Shown piece by piece: positions 45,801-54,293 of a DNA stretch of 64,000 bases. Where the stretch lies: NCBI GenBank assembly GCA_030430165.1, contig JAUIGL010000005.1:1-64000 (forward strand). Reading direction: 5' to 3'. Origin of the DNA: a bacterium (lineage in GTDB: Bacteria; Desulfobacterota; Binatia; HRBIN30; CADEER01). Numbering within the stretch: the stretch's first letter is position 1; each line of letters starts with the position of its first letter. A program made the position numbers and the translations under genes. The notes below the pieces were generated by a model. That model searched no databases. It worked only from the letters and a program-made list of their open reading frames with translations, and was not told the DNA's origin.

Positions 45801-46123
45801 GCGCTGCAATTCCCGCTCGGTTCGAATGGATCGGAAGGACCGGAATCCGGTTCGCAGACGAAGTGGGAAGTATCCAGCGTGTCGTTCGACTGATGGTCGC
45901 TCTCGACAGCGATGGTCCGCGGTATGGTTGCGGGGTCGGAGGCGACGGTCCCGGATACCTCAATCCTCAGGTCCGGGCGAACCGAGCATGGCTCACCGGG
46001 CGCACAATCGACGGTGAATATCTGGGAATTGCTCGGCTCGAGAATGGTGAGGTTCGCCGCTGCGGGCCGGGCGAGCGTCGCCGACATCAGCGCCGCGCAG
46101 AGGACGAGTGAAGGCCGACGCAT
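42866..46123 (-). CDS. Large exported surface protein with DUF11 domain and C-terminal anchor
   Basis: 1085 aa from ATG 46123. Signal peptide MRRPSLVLCAALMSATLARPA. The long N-terminal and middle part has no family I recognise; it is rich in Asp, Gly, Trp and Tyr and beta-like. A DUF11 domain near the C-terminus (VTKSVGPDSVSFGEAVEYVVTV, LIDTLPEHA) is of the kind found in surface adhesins. A Cys cluster follows (CADGVCCNAACDSG), then a tail of one hydrophobic helix and RRR (LAGALVVLILAGSLSIARRR), like MYXO-CTERM-type sorting tails. Probably anchored at the outer surface. The open frame upstream of 46123 is not credible as coding. Confidence 0.8.
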   Translation of the reverse strand: MRRPSLVLCAALMSATLARPAAANLTILEPSNSQIFTVDCAPGEPCSVRPDLRIEVSGTVASDPATIPRTIAVESDHQSNDTLDTSHFVCEPDSGPSDPFEPSGNCSAQTLYVFTLSLTPGSWRIVVTAAYDDGTTSVATVDVVVVANYAGAYPGQVVLNEVVPNQATTRFTVRGDSPRVTANPADTVRLYGENLHDNPFLEVYLVRIGSEDSDPGLDPSGGYATGSWCYFPERNGVDVGDPNDPNDDHGPGAAIIDRGQDANGSYIDVRMPTMDGATRGSCDPGAAAFHDFGPPYSVDRRGIYTNIRYRWLVVDRWPGSPPARQHVMTALPDPYDPPTQRPPYFRVTRPLFPYADGFGFDNEGEAPDFDEFLAVYESSAYVCVGALGFCVTYAPDPVYWALWYWPYYFFIKESGGSCNGMSATARQFAQGELAVADFDPEAHMVHGLENDGYLALWDYPSFCNPLCDWPRPKNLWSHIRRNHGTQFSRQAVETVLAHTAEAVLDGSVADAALARLDSDVNDYVSCFTNLGGGHCVLPYAVQNQTDRDRILIYDNNDPGEGQNDGRYIDVVQECFPLGDDEICSGEYDYAERRSEGRDPNGGKFLISYPMSQFNDGVSLFGATDIAKLKLLHGFVFGSAEATIETDDGGTWGWDDQGELVNTIAGAITVSPLGHPDDLISRQLPVMIPLERGEPRVTVESLGGEYFVHLADNGHIAQLQKTGAQSGEQDVVEVGYDGSGRLRGFRFLPESASDDFVPKLGLELGEQESVVFEWLGLSMPDGESVAFSADRVARAVTFENDTTTTSGHLVVLHYAEGVTPGGAFGRMVYGPLELPAGGVQRLVLEAWPAVDTITVELDLDRDGTYEKRETVAGREAGWGANPFEETDLHVTKSVGPDSVSFGEAVEYVVTVRNDGPAQATDVRLIDTLPEHATLEWVETIRGQCWGRLECSLGTLLVGERVEVRYSVRAGRPGTLFNGAVVLAAERDSSFANNAAFEQSEVIPLADGEMCMSSTDCASTFCADGVCCNAACDSGLERCNLDARVGQCVQVAAAAPAMSPHGLAGALVVLILAGSLSIARRRLTDCS

Positions 46124-46262
46124 CGATCCGGCCCGCGGGCGCTCCCTGCCCGAACGCAGGCACGATGCCCACCCGCAGATCGTTATGCCGGCCCCATCGC
46201 GATGCCCCTCCCCCCTTCCGGGACCCCCGGGATGGACCCGCCTAGCGCAAGTGGCGGAGGGG

Positions 46263-47102
46263 TCACTGGGCGCATGCGCGGTCACCAATACATTCGCCGG
46301 CAGCACGGTTCTGAGTGTTGTTCTCGCAAGCCTCCAATCCGATGCAAGCGCCATTCGCGATCGTGGCAGTGTTGTTCCAACAGGCGTAGCTTCCGAGACA
46401 GCTCTTGGCGCCGATGGAGCCGGCGTTGGCCTGGCAGGCTTGACCCCCCGCACAACTGTTCTTGCCGATGGGTGCGGTGTTGCCTAGACAGGCTCCGTAA
46501 CCTCGGCAGGAGTAGCTCTCGACATGGGCTGTGTTGTCTTCACAAGCCTGCTCGCCGATGCAGCTGTTCGAACCGATCTCGGCCGCGTTGCTCTCGCAGG
46601 ACTGGGCGCCGTGACAACTGTGGGAGCCGATTTCGCCTTGGTTGACTTCGCACGCTTCTTGTCCGCGGCAGCTGTTGGATCCGATCTTGGTCTGGTTGTC
46701 CGCGCAGGTGTATACGCCCTGACAGCTGTCCGAACCGATGTCGCCCTCGTTGGCGAAGCAGCTCGCCCTTCCTTGGCAGCTCTTGCTGCCGATCTTCCCC
46801 GAGTTCAGCCAGCATGCATCCTCGACGAGGCAGCTGTTGGCGGAGACGCGCCCCGAGTTCTCGCGGCAGCTTTGGTCGTCTTGGCAGGAGCGACCGGAGA
46901 TCTTCCCGGAGTTTTGTGCGCAGGCCTCGTTTCCGACGCAACTGCGGTTCGAGACTTGCCCGGTGTTGTTGTCGCAGGCCCCGATCCCAACGCAGCTCTG
47001 GCCGCTGGCCGCTCCTGACGAGAGCAGGAGGCTCGCGATCATTGCTGTCATCGTGCTTCTCGAGATGAGGCGAGGGTGATTGGGTCGCAACGTGATTTGC
47101 AT
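46263..47102 (-). CDS. Exported 18-residue cysteine-repeat protein
   Basis: 279 aa. Signal peptide of about 34 residues (hydrophobic MIASLLLSSGAASG). The rest is about fourteen tandem units of 18 residues with consensus IGxxSCxGxxACxxNxGx: two Cys per unit six residues apart, an Asn three after the second, and Ile/Val at the unit start. There is no other domain. The spacing and hydrophobic register suggest a disulfide- or metal-stabilised solenoid outside the cell. The ATG at 47102 is preceded by GGGAGGA; the upstream frame to 47153 is not needed. I do not recognise a named family. Confidence 0.85.
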   Translation of the reverse strand: MQITLRPNHPRLISRSTMTAMIASLLLSSGAASGQSCVGIGACDNNTGQVSNRSCVGNEACAQNSGKISGRSCQDDQSCRENSGRVSANSCLVEDACWLNSGKIGSKSCQGRASCFANEGDIGSDSCQGVYTCADNQTKIGSNSCRGQEACEVNQGEIGSHSCHGAQSCESNAAEIGSNSCIGEQACEDNTAHVESYSCRGYGACLGNTAPIGKNSCAGGQACQANAGSIGAKSCLGSYACWNNTATIANGACIGLEACENNTQNRAAGECIGDRACAQ

Positions 47103-47211
47103 GGTGTCCTCCCTTTTCCTGGCTGGTTCACTCCAAACGGCATCGCCGCACACAAGGAGATCGGATATCGATGAACTTGGCCCTGCGCGCTGACAGGGAT
47201 GGCGGGGATTC

Positions 47212-48669
47212 TCAGCGGCGGCACTTCACGGTCGTTCCTTTCTTGTTGGCCGAGCACTCGGCTGCGGTGAACGCCGTCTCGCCGCACAGGCCGAGCTCGC
47301 CGTCTCCGAACGAGAGGGTCAGCTGCAACGGGACGTCGCCGCTCGGCACCGACCAGAAGCCGTTCTTGCCGACGACCTTGAACTTGACCCGGCGCGGCTC
47401 CTTCTTCGAGCGGTCCTGGACCTTCAGCTTGATGATGCCGTTGTTGACTCCGAGCTTGTCCTTGAACTGGAGCTTGGTTGCCTTCTTGTTGTAGGTCCAC
47501 GCCGATGCGGGCGGAACCGCGGCCTGCGCGACGATGCGACGCGGGGAGGATGCGGACAGAGTAATGATGGCTTCTCTCGCGAACGGGTCGATGTCGCCGA
47601 AGCCGTCCGGGTCGCTGAGGAAGAACTCACCCTTGGCGACGAGTTTCTCGTTGCCGTCTTCGCCATCGCCGATCTTCTTGACGATGAGCTTGGGGCGAAC
47701 GGAGATCTCCTGGACGTCGGCGATGCGAACGCAAGCGTCGCAAGCGTCTCCGTAGCCGTCCCGGTCGGTATCGGCTTGCGCCGGGTTGGGAATGAGGCCG
47801 CATACGTCACAGGCGTCGCCGACGCCGTCGCCGTCGGTATCGGTGTCTCCCGCGTTGGCGACGAAGGGGCAAGAGTCGACGCCGTCCGCGAGGCCGTCGC
47901 CGTCGACGTCACCGTCGTCTGGAAACAGGTCGCAGACATCGCCTCGGCCGTCGAGGTCGGCGTCCGCCTGGTCGGAGTTGGGCCGGCGCGGGCAGTTGTC
48001 GTCCACGTCCGCCACCCCGTCGGCGTCGTCGTCGGGATCGCACAGGTCGCCCAACCCGTCGCTGTCGAGATCGATCTGGTCTGGGTTGACCGTGCCCGGG
48101 CACAGGTCGCAGGCGTCTCCCACCCCGTCGCTGTCGGCGTCGGCCTGGTCGGCGTTGGCGGTTGCGGGGCAATTGTCGGTGCCGGACAACACCCCGTCAC
48201 CATCCGGGTCTTCGTCGCGGCAGTCGGCGGAGGATCCGTCGTCGTCGATTAGGTTGCCGTCGTCGCACTGCTCCAACAGGGAGGCGCCGAGGCGAATGCG
48301 ATTGGCCGACTCGACGACACCGTTGCCGCAGGTCTGCGGATCGCATTCGTCGCCAACGAAATCGCCGTCGAGGTCGGCCTGGTCGGAGTTTGGTACGTCG
48401 AAGCAGTTGTCGAGATGGTCGGCCCGCCCGTCGCCATCGAGGTCTCGCATCGGCGACGCCGGTTCGCTGGTCACGGTGGATGCCTCGGCCAGCGCGGGTT
48501 TCAGCTCCCGGTTGCCGGCTACGTCTTCGGCCTCTTCGGGCGTACCGCTCAGTACGCCGTCGGCATCGAGTGTCATCCCGGGCGGCAACGTACCGCCGAC
48601 CTCAGGCCGAGAGCCAGGCCGATCAGCACGACAACTTTCTGCTATCTGCTTTGTGGTTGTCAGCAACAT
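47212..48669 (-). CDS. Thrombospondin type-3 repeat protein, probably 5'-truncated
   Basis: 485 aa. A short He_PIG-like piece ([22 protein letters not shown]) begins almost at the start without a signal peptide. About seven TSP3 calcium-binding repeats follow between residues 78 and 300 ([24 protein letters not shown] type). The C-terminal ~170-residue beta domain ([25 protein letters not shown] ... [12 protein letters not shown] ... LCGETAF) is frequent in Binatia-type exported proteins. An Ig-like domain cut at its front and the missing signal peptide suggest that the true N-terminus is lost. As annotated it would stay in the cytoplasm. Confidence 0.72.
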   Translation of the reverse strand: MLLTTTKQIAESCRADRPGSRPEVGGTLPPGMTLDADGVLSGTPEEAEDVAGNRELKPALAEASTVTSEPASPMRDLDGDGRADHLDNCFDVPNSDQADLDGDFVGDECDPQTCGNGVVESANRIRLGASLLEQCDDGNLIDDDGSSADCRDEDPDGDGVLSGTDNCPATANADQADADSDGVGDACDLCPGTVNPDQIDLDSDGLGDLCDPDDDADGVADVDDNCPRRPNSDQADADLDGRGDVCDLFPDDGDVDGDGLADGVDSCPFVANAGDTDTDGDGVGDACDVCGLIPNPAQADTDRDGYGDACDACVRIADVQEISVRPKLIVKKIGDGEDGNEKLVAKGEFFLSDPDGFGDIDPFAREAIITLSASSPRRIVAQAAVPPASAWTYNKKATKLQFKDKLGVNNGIIKLKVQDRSKKEPRRVKFKVVGKNGFWSVPSGDVPLQLTLSFGDGELGLCGETAFTAAECSANKKGTTVKCRR

Positions 48670-49042
48670 CGACGGATAGCTCCTCTTCCCGCTGATGATT
48701 CCCGCTAAATCAAATGCCGAATCGGGGCTGTGCTGTCAATGTGCAGACTGGGTCAGTTTGCTAGCCCAGTATGAGCTAGCTGGCTCGACGTCAAACGATT
48801 CCGCAATCGGCTGCGCACCTCGTTGGTGTCGCCGTCGGCTCGACCCCAACTGGGGCCGAGGCGAAGGAAAGTCCAACAACTCCGCGGGCGGAAGGAGGTT
48901 AGCCGAGAGCCGTATCGGGTCGAGGCGGACTGACCGCGGTCACGCTGGCCAGCTTGCGGCGCGCCACGTCACTGTCGAGCCGATCTGAAGGGTCGAACGA
49001 GCACGATCCTACTCGGGGCGCCGGCGAACGTCCCCTTTTCAA
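48670..49042. other. Noncoding stretch with a small inverted repeat
   Basis: 373 bp without a gene. A GCTAGC ... GCTAGC inverted repeat (48760-48780, 9-nt loop) and the motif GAACGTCCCCTTTT at 49026-49039 are the only structures I can point to. It may include the eroded front of the TSP3 gene, but no in-frame continuation is found. Confidence 0.45.
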
Positions 49043-50062
49043 TCAGGAATCTGTTGCGTTCGCGTCGAAGGCGTCGAGATCGACTCTGAGAATCTCGAAG
49101 GGGAGGTCCAGGGGGCGGTCCAGGACGAGGTTGGCGACCTCACTCTTGACTACGTAGAGCGCCCGCTCCGCTACGGTGGCGGTCGATAGGCCGATGCCAT
49201 CGATCTGAGGAATGGTCACGACCTGCCCGCTGCTGTAGCCCTCATCGAGGTCGACGCGGCTGACGGCACTGGGAGTCACGACCCATAGATACCCGTCGAG
49301 AAGGGCGAGACCATCTCCTCCGAAGGGCACGTCGCCCAGGGGCGTGTCCGTTATCGTCGACCAGAGATCGTCGCCCGACAAAGTGATCGCGGTGATGCTG
49401 TCTGCGTCCGGTAGGCTGACCCGGAAGAGCTGTGAGGGGATGGACTTGGCGACGATGAGGGCTGATTCGTCGGGAGTCACTACGATGCCGTTGATGCCAA
49501 CACCCTGGCCAACGATGTCTTCGAACATCGGGTCCGTGGCGAATACACTGCCCTCGTCCGTTGTAGGGTCGAGGCGGTAGATGAACGGATTGACGGAATC
49601 CGTCACATAGGCAACTCCGGCGGTTGTCAGAGTCAGGTCGTTGCAGGCACCGCCGCTGGTGAGCTGCTCGAGGAAGAACTCGTGGACCAGGTCCTGCGTT
49701 CCTAGATCGAATGCCCAGACGCGGTCGTCCGTGCCGTCCACTAGCCTCGCGCATACCCACAAGAGTCGCGCGCTCGAGTCTACCTTTGCGCCGGCAATCC
49801 TGGCGCGGCCGTCGGCCTCGCGAAAGATGCTCTCGGAGCCTGCCGCATCGATCCGCGTAATACTCCCGCCCTCTAGGCTGGTGACGTAGAAAGCGCGTTC
49901 GACGGGATCGAAGGCGACCCCCTCAGGGATGCTGTCCAGACTGCTCAGCGCGTAACGGTCGAGCAGAGGAATGCTCTCGTTCGAATCGCTGCAGCCACTT
50001 GCAGACAGAAGAGCGAGGGCGATCAAGCATGCTGCGAGGGGTCCCTTACTGCGCTTTCTCAT
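49043..50062 (-). CDS. Lipoprotein with SMP-30/NHL-like beta-propeller
   Basis: 339 aa from ATG 50062 (a longer frame from 50083 adds seven residues). Signal peptide with lipobox SASGC. Propeller blades repeat a pattern such as PEGVAFDPVERAFYVTSLEGGSITRID and VAYVTDSVNPFIYRLD, typical of SMP-30/gluconolactonase/LRE-like six-bladed propellers. The catalytic metal residues of gluconolactonases are not obvious, so it may be a binding rather than catalytic propeller. Acts in the periplasm or at the outer membrane. Confidence 0.8.
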   Translation of the reverse strand: MRKRSKGPLAACLIALALLSASGCSDSNESIPLLDRYALSSLDSIPEGVAFDPVERAFYVTSLEGGSITRIDAAGSESIFREADGRARIAGAKVDSSARLLWVCARLVDGTDDRVWAFDLGTQDLVHEFFLEQLTSGGACNDLTLTTAGVAYVTDSVNPFIYRLDPTTDEGSVFATDPMFEDIVGQGVGINGIVVTPDESALIVAKSIPSQLFRVSLPDADSITAITLSGDDLWSTITDTPLGDVPFGGDGLALLDGYLWVVTPSAVSRVDLDEGYSSGQVVTIPQIDGIGLSTATVAERALYVVKSEVANLVLDRPLDLPFEILRVDLDAFDANATDS

Positions 50063-50344
50063 GTCATCGGTGCGTCGAATCATGCCGCGTCATACCGCTG
50101 CAAGGAAGCCAATGTAAACAGCGGCGGTGTGATCGTCGCAATCAAGAGCAGCTGCCGGCGTGTTCCGTGCGAAGCTTGCTCAACCGCCGCAGTGGCTGAA
50201 AGTGGACCAAGCTGCATAGCCCAAATTGAGCCAGGCGTTGGGGGCCGACGCCGCCTGGTTGCCGGCTGAAGAAAAATTTGACTGAAAGTTGCCCGACTGT
50301 TTCGATCGAAAGGATGTACTCGCTTCCTGGATTCGGTCCGATCG

Positions 50345-51055
50345 ATGTCTCCCGACAGTAGCCACTCGCGGCAGCACCTCTGCGAGCAGCTCGTCGACAA
50401 GATGAACTGTGGCATCGTCGCGCGCGACAGGCGTGGGACGATCGTGTTCGTGAATCAGCGACTGCTCGACTGGCTCGGCTACGAACCCGGCGACCTGGTA
50501 GGCGAGCCGATGTCGACTCTCGTCCCGCCCGAGCTCAAGAACACGCTCAAACGGAACTTCGCGGCGACGCACCGGGGAGACTTGCGCACACGTTTTACGA
50601 TCGTGCGGCGCCGGGATGGGACGACCTTTCCCGCGGTGGTGGTACCGCAGCGACTGCATGACGATGAGGGGGAGATCGAGCTCGTGTTCTCGGTCGTGAT
50701 CGACGTCGGCGCGCTGCAGACAGCGAGAAACGCGGGGCATCCGAGCGAGAACGAGGTTCGTTCTCGGCTGACCGGCATCTCGATGGAGCTGCAGAGTTTG
50801 AGCCTGGCCAGCGATCTCGGCGATCGGAGCCAAACACTCCCGGATCATCCCTCGCTGCGGTCTCTGACCGCGCGTGAGAGGGGGGTCTTACAGAAGTTGG
50901 TGGCGGGCGAGCGCGTCGCCGCGATCGCGGCCGAGCTCCACGTCAGCCCTCACACGGTTCGCAACCACCTCAAGTCGATCTTTCGCAAGGTGGGAGTCGG
51001 GAGTCAGGCGGATCTGATCCGATATGTCCGCTCGGTCGCCAAGCTGTACGGCTAG
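50345..51055 (+). CDS. PAS-LuxR regulator
   Basis: 236 aa. An N-terminal PAS domain (GIVARDRRGTIVFVNQRLLDWLGYEPGDLVGEPM) may bind a small ligand or cofactor. About 60 residues follow, then a LuxR-type HTH (LTARERGVLQKLVAGE ... VSPHTVRNHLKSIFRKVGVGSQADLIRYV). A cytosolic one-component transcription factor. It stands alone between divergent and convergent neighbours; a perfect 12-bp palindrome TTTCGATCGAAA lies 34 bp before its ATG (50300-50311) and could be an autoregulatory site, which is inference. Confidence 0.85.
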   Translation: MSPDSSHSRQHLCEQLVDKMNCGIVARDRRGTIVFVNQRLLDWLGYEPGDLVGEPMSTLVPPELKNTLKRNFAATHRGDLRTRFTIVRRRDGTTFPAVVVPQRLHDDEGEIELVFSVVIDVGALQTARNAGHPSENEVRSRLTGISMELQSLSLASDLGDRSQTLPDHPSLRSLTARERGVLQKLVAGERVAAIAAELHVSPHTVRNHLKSIFRKVGVGSQADLIRYVRSVAKLYG

Positions 51056-51073
51056 GCGGACCCGGTTCGCGTC

Positions 51074-51610
51074 TCAGGCGCTCGCCGAGGCGCCCGAAAT
51101 CAGCAGCACCAAAGCGACCGAGCCGCTGGCGACGAGGCCGGAAAAGAAGCAGATGTACGCGAGCCGCAGTGCTTTGTACTTCTTGGTGGCGAGGAAAACG
51201 CCGAGCGTGTGTACCTCGCGTACTTGCGCCTCGTAGGCCTCGCTCGGATCGTTCAGCACGCGTTCCATGTGGTCGTGGAACTCGGCGTAGGGCATGCGGC
51301 TGAAGTGGCCGAAGAACAAGATGTTGAAACCGGGCTGGCCGGGCTCAGGCAAGTCGCCTCCCGAGTACGACGCCGGCATCGTCGCGTAGGCCGACAGCCC
51401 GACGGTGAGCAGACAAAATGGCAGCAGGGTGACGACTGCCCAGCGTAGCTCAGGTGCCTGGATGCGAGTCGCGGCGAGCGTGAATACGACCGATGCGACG
51501 GTCAGCAGCATGTTGGCCTTGAGGTCGGCCATGGCGCTGAGCTCGGCGTGGTGGCTGCGCGTCTGCCGCAACAGATGATCGAGGTGTGACCCGGGTTGCT
51601 CGACTTTCAT
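51074..51610 (-). CDS. Pycsar-effector-like membrane protein (DUF5706)
   Basis: 178 aa. The N-terminal motif ADLKANMLLTVASVVFTLAA is the signature of the PycTM/DUF5706 family, followed by a second helix (VVTLLPFCLLTVGLSAYA) and a third near the C-terminus (LAYICFFSGLVASGSVALVLL). In Pycsar anti-phage systems such proteins disrupt the membrane when cyclic UMP or CMP is made by a neighbouring cyclase. No cyclase gene is adjacent here, so a stand-alone membrane role is also possible. It starts 46 bp after the acyl-CoA dehydrogenase gene on the same strand. Confidence 0.72.
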   Translation of the reverse strand: MKVEQPGSHLDHLLRQTRSHHAELSAMADLKANMLLTVASVVFTLAATRIQAPELRWAVVTLLPFCLLTVGLSAYATMPASYSGGDLPEPGQPGFNILFFGHFSRMPYAEFHDHMERVLNDPSEAYEAQVREVHTLGVFLATKKYKALRLAYICFFSGLVASGSVALVLLISGASASA

Positions 51611-51656
51611 TGCGACGATGTACCGATCCCGTGTCCCGAACCCGCGTCCCTCCGGG

Positions 51657-52805
51657 TCAGAGCAGCTCTCCGATCTTCGCCCGCTGGTAGATCGCGTCGC
51701 CGTACAGCGCCTGGTTGTGCTTCTGGCGCTTGAAGTAGATGTGCAGGTCGCACTCCCAGGTGAAGCCGATGCCGCCGTGCAGCTGGACCGAGCGGCCGCA
51801 GGCGAAGGCGGCGGCGTCGGCTGCCGCCGATTTGGCCATGCGGGCGCTGAGCTGCGGGTTGCCTTCGCCGGTATCGATGTCGCAGGCGGCGCCGTAGACC
51901 AGCGAACGCGCGCGGTCGATGTCGATCATCATGTTGACGATCGGGTGCTTGACGGCTTGGAAGAAGCCGAGGGGGTGGTCGAACTGGGTGCGCACGCGGG
52001 CGTACTCGGCGGTGGTCTGCAGCTGCCACTCGGCGGCGCCGCAGAGATCGGCGGCGATGATGACCAGCATTGCCGGAGTCGCGGCGCGGATTGCGTCGGC
52101 CCCCGAGCCTGCGGTGGCGGCTACGGCGTCCGCGCCGACTGCTACGCCGTCGAAGCGAACCCGTGCCTGGTCGCGGGTCAGGTCGACGATCTGGTCGGGG
52201 AGAATCTCCACGCCGGGCGCATCGGCATCGACGCAGTACAGTCCGACGCCGGCGTCGCCGCGCGCCGCGACGACGAAGAAGCTCGCCTTGCGCGCGTCCT
52301 GCACGAAGCAGGCGGTGCCGCTCAGCTTGACTCCGTCCCCCGCGCCTTCGGCGACCACGTCGGTATCGTCGGCTTCCCACGATCCGGTGGCGTTGGTCAT
52401 CGCCATCGTTGCCGCCTCGCCGGCGGCAATGCGGCCGAGCGCGGCGCTAGCGCCGTCGGACTTCGCTTCGCGCAGCACGCAGGTCGACACCAAGGTCGAG
52501 ATGAGCGGCGACGGCAGAGCGGCCCGTCCGGCTTCTTCCGCCAGGGATGCGACGGCGACCATCTTCATGCCGGCGCCGCCGGCTTCCTCCGGCACTGCGA
52601 GCGTCGTCCAACCGAGCTCGACGATCTGTTTCCAAATCGACTCGTCGTAGTAGACGGGTTGGGTATCGCTCTCGTACGCCTCGACATGGTCGGGTGCGAC
52701 CAGGGTGCGCAGCTTGTCGATCGGCAACGCGTCCTCGAGGAACTTGCGAGCCGAGTCGCGCAGCAGCTTTTCGTCTTCTCCAAAACCGAAATCTTTGGGT
52801 TGCAT
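51657..52805 (-). CDS. Acyl-CoA dehydrogenase
   Basis: 382-aa flavoprotein that introduces the alpha-beta double bond into acyl-CoA and passes electrons to ETF. Conserved parts are FGEDEKLLRDSARKFL at the start, the middle beta domain, and the C-terminal QLHGGIGFTWECDLHIYFKR. The usual catalytic Glu position is not readable with certainty; this sequence resembles FadE-like steroid or branched-chain ACADs that often work as heteromers. It lies 15 bp after a second ACAD gene, and the two probably form one alpha2beta2 enzyme. Confidence 0.88.
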   Translation of the reverse strand: MQPKDFGFGEDEKLLRDSARKFLEDALPIDKLRTLVAPDHVEAYESDTQPVYYDESIWKQIVELGWTTLAVPEEAGGAGMKMVAVASLAEEAGRAALPSPLISTLVSTCVLREAKSDGASAALGRIAAGEAATMAMTNATGSWEADDTDVVAEGAGDGVKLSGTACFVQDARKASFFVVAARGDAGVGLYCVDADAPGVEILPDQIVDLTRDQARVRFDGVAVGADAVAATAGSGADAIRAATPAMLVIIAADLCGAAEWQLQTTAEYARVRTQFDHPLGFFQAVKHPIVNMMIDIDRARSLVYGAACDIDTGEGNPQLSARMAKSAAADAAAFACGRSVQLHGGIGFTWECDLHIYFKRQKHNQALYGDAIYQRAKIGELL

Positions 52806-52820
52806 GCTTGTTCCCCCGTC

Positions 52821-54026
52821 CTACTTGGACTTCGCCATGCCGAGCACGCGCTCGCCGAGAATGTTGCGCTGGATCTCACTGGTGCCGGCCGCGATCGTCA
52901 TCCCGTAGGAGTTGAGATACGAAAGCGGCCACTCGCCTTCGTCCGGCGCGTTGTCGTCGCGCACGTAGAGCGATCCGGCGGCTCCCTCGATCTCCAGCCC
53001 GATTGCCGCCGCATCCTGCATCAGCTCGGTCATGACCACCTTGCCCTGCAGGGGCAGTCGCATCGGATGGTCGATCAGCCCCTCGACGCGACCGCGTCGC
53101 GCGGTCTGGCGCAGCCCGGCGGCGCGGATGGCGATCTGCACGATGCGGTCTCGGATCACTGGATCGTCCCATGCGGTGCCGCTACCGCGCGGGGTCTTCT
53201 TGGCGAGTGCGATGAGGCTCTCGATGCGGTCGTCGACTCCCCCGCCGCCGCCGCCGCCGGCACCCTCAGCCGCGCCGCGCTCGTGGGTCAGGGTGGTCAT
53301 CGCCACGGTCCAGCCCTTGCCGACCTCGTCGAGGCGCATGTCGTCGGAGATGACGACGTCCTCGAAGAGGACTTCGTTGAACCCGGTGCCGCCGGTGATT
53401 TTGATCAGCGGGCGAACGGTGACCCCTTTGGCGCCCTCGATCGGCGCGATGAAGTAGGTCAGCCCCTTGTACTTGTCTTCCTTGCTGTGGCGCGCCAGCA
53501 GGATCATCCACTTGGCGAAGGTTGCGAGGCTGGTCCACACCTTGTGCCCGTTGAGGATCCAGTTGTCGCCGTCGCGCACCGCCGAGGTTTGCGCGCTGGC
53601 GAGATCGCTGCCTGCACCGGGCTCGGAGAATCCCTGGCACCAGATCTCGTCGGCCGAGAACAACGGCTTCAGGTACTGCCTCTTCTGCTCCTCGGTGCCG
53701 TGGTGCAGGATCGTCGGCGCGGCCATGCCGAGGCCGATGACGTTGATCAGGAACGGAGTGCCGGCGCGGCTGAGCTCCTGGCTGGCGATGCGTTGGAAGC
53801 CCTGGTGCCCGCCTCCGCCGTACTCGCTCGGGTAGTCGCAGGCGACCAGGCCAGCCTCGTAGCACTTCTTCTGCCAGGCGCAGAGGTATTCCCGGTGCGC
53901 TTCGTCCGAGACCTCGATTGCCAGCTCCGGTAGCCGGCTCGGCGGCGGGCCAGGCTTGTTGTCTTTCAGCCAGTTGCGGCAATACTCGCGAAATTCCGCC
54001 TGCTCGGGCGTGTCCTTCTTCGCCAT
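52821..54026 (-). CDS. Acyl-CoA dehydrogenase (second subunit)
   Basis: 401 aa from ATG 54026; the frame upstream to 54227 is not coding. It shows CQGFSEPGAGSDLAS and NGHKVWTS in the substrate and FAD region, and AAGTSEIQRNILGERVLG at the C-terminus, the classical ACAD signature. An unusual run of seven Gly (GGGGGGG) sits after HERGAAEGA. Paired ACADs with a 15-bp gap suggest a heteromeric enzyme for branched or cyclic acyl-CoA (for example steroid side-chain) oxidation; the substrate is inferred, not seen. Confidence 0.9.
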   Translation of the reverse strand: MAKKDTPEQAEFREYCRNWLKDNKPGPPPSRLPELAIEVSDEAHREYLCAWQKKCYEAGLVACDYPSEYGGGGHQGFQRIASQELSRAGTPFLINVIGLGMAAPTILHHGTEEQKRQYLKPLFSADEIWCQGFSEPGAGSDLASAQTSAVRDGDNWILNGHKVWTSLATFAKWMILLARHSKEDKYKGLTYFIAPIEGAKGVTVRPLIKITGGTGFNEVLFEDVVISDDMRLDEVGKGWTVAMTTLTHERGAAEGAGGGGGGGVDDRIESLIALAKKTPRGSGTAWDDPVIRDRIVQIAIRAAGLRQTARRGRVEGLIDHPMRLPLQGKVVMTELMQDAAAIGLEIEGAAGSLYVRDDNAPDEGEWPLSYLNSYGMTIAAGTSEIQRNILGERVLGMAKSK

Positions 54027-54293
54027 TCGATCCACTCCTGATTCTCTTTTGAAACGGTGGGGAAGGAACCGATCAACGCAGAAAATTCCCGATCGGTCCA
54101 GCCTCGCTCCAAGATAGCAGCGATTCGCAGCCCGAGTAGGCAGCTGCCCCCGCTTTGTCGAGGTCTTCACGGCCACCGGCCTTGTGCTGCCCGCCTGCGT
54201 CTGGTTTTCGATTGCGCCGATGGGCAACCTCGCGAACCTTCAGCAGAAGCGGCTGCCGCCGCGCCGAACCGGAGAGAGGCGGTGCCGGGCGTA

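Noticed and set aside
51618-53933. 771-aa plus-strand frame opposite the acyl-CoA dehydrogenases
   Set aside because: Antisense shadow; both dehydrogenases carry full family signatures on the minus strand.
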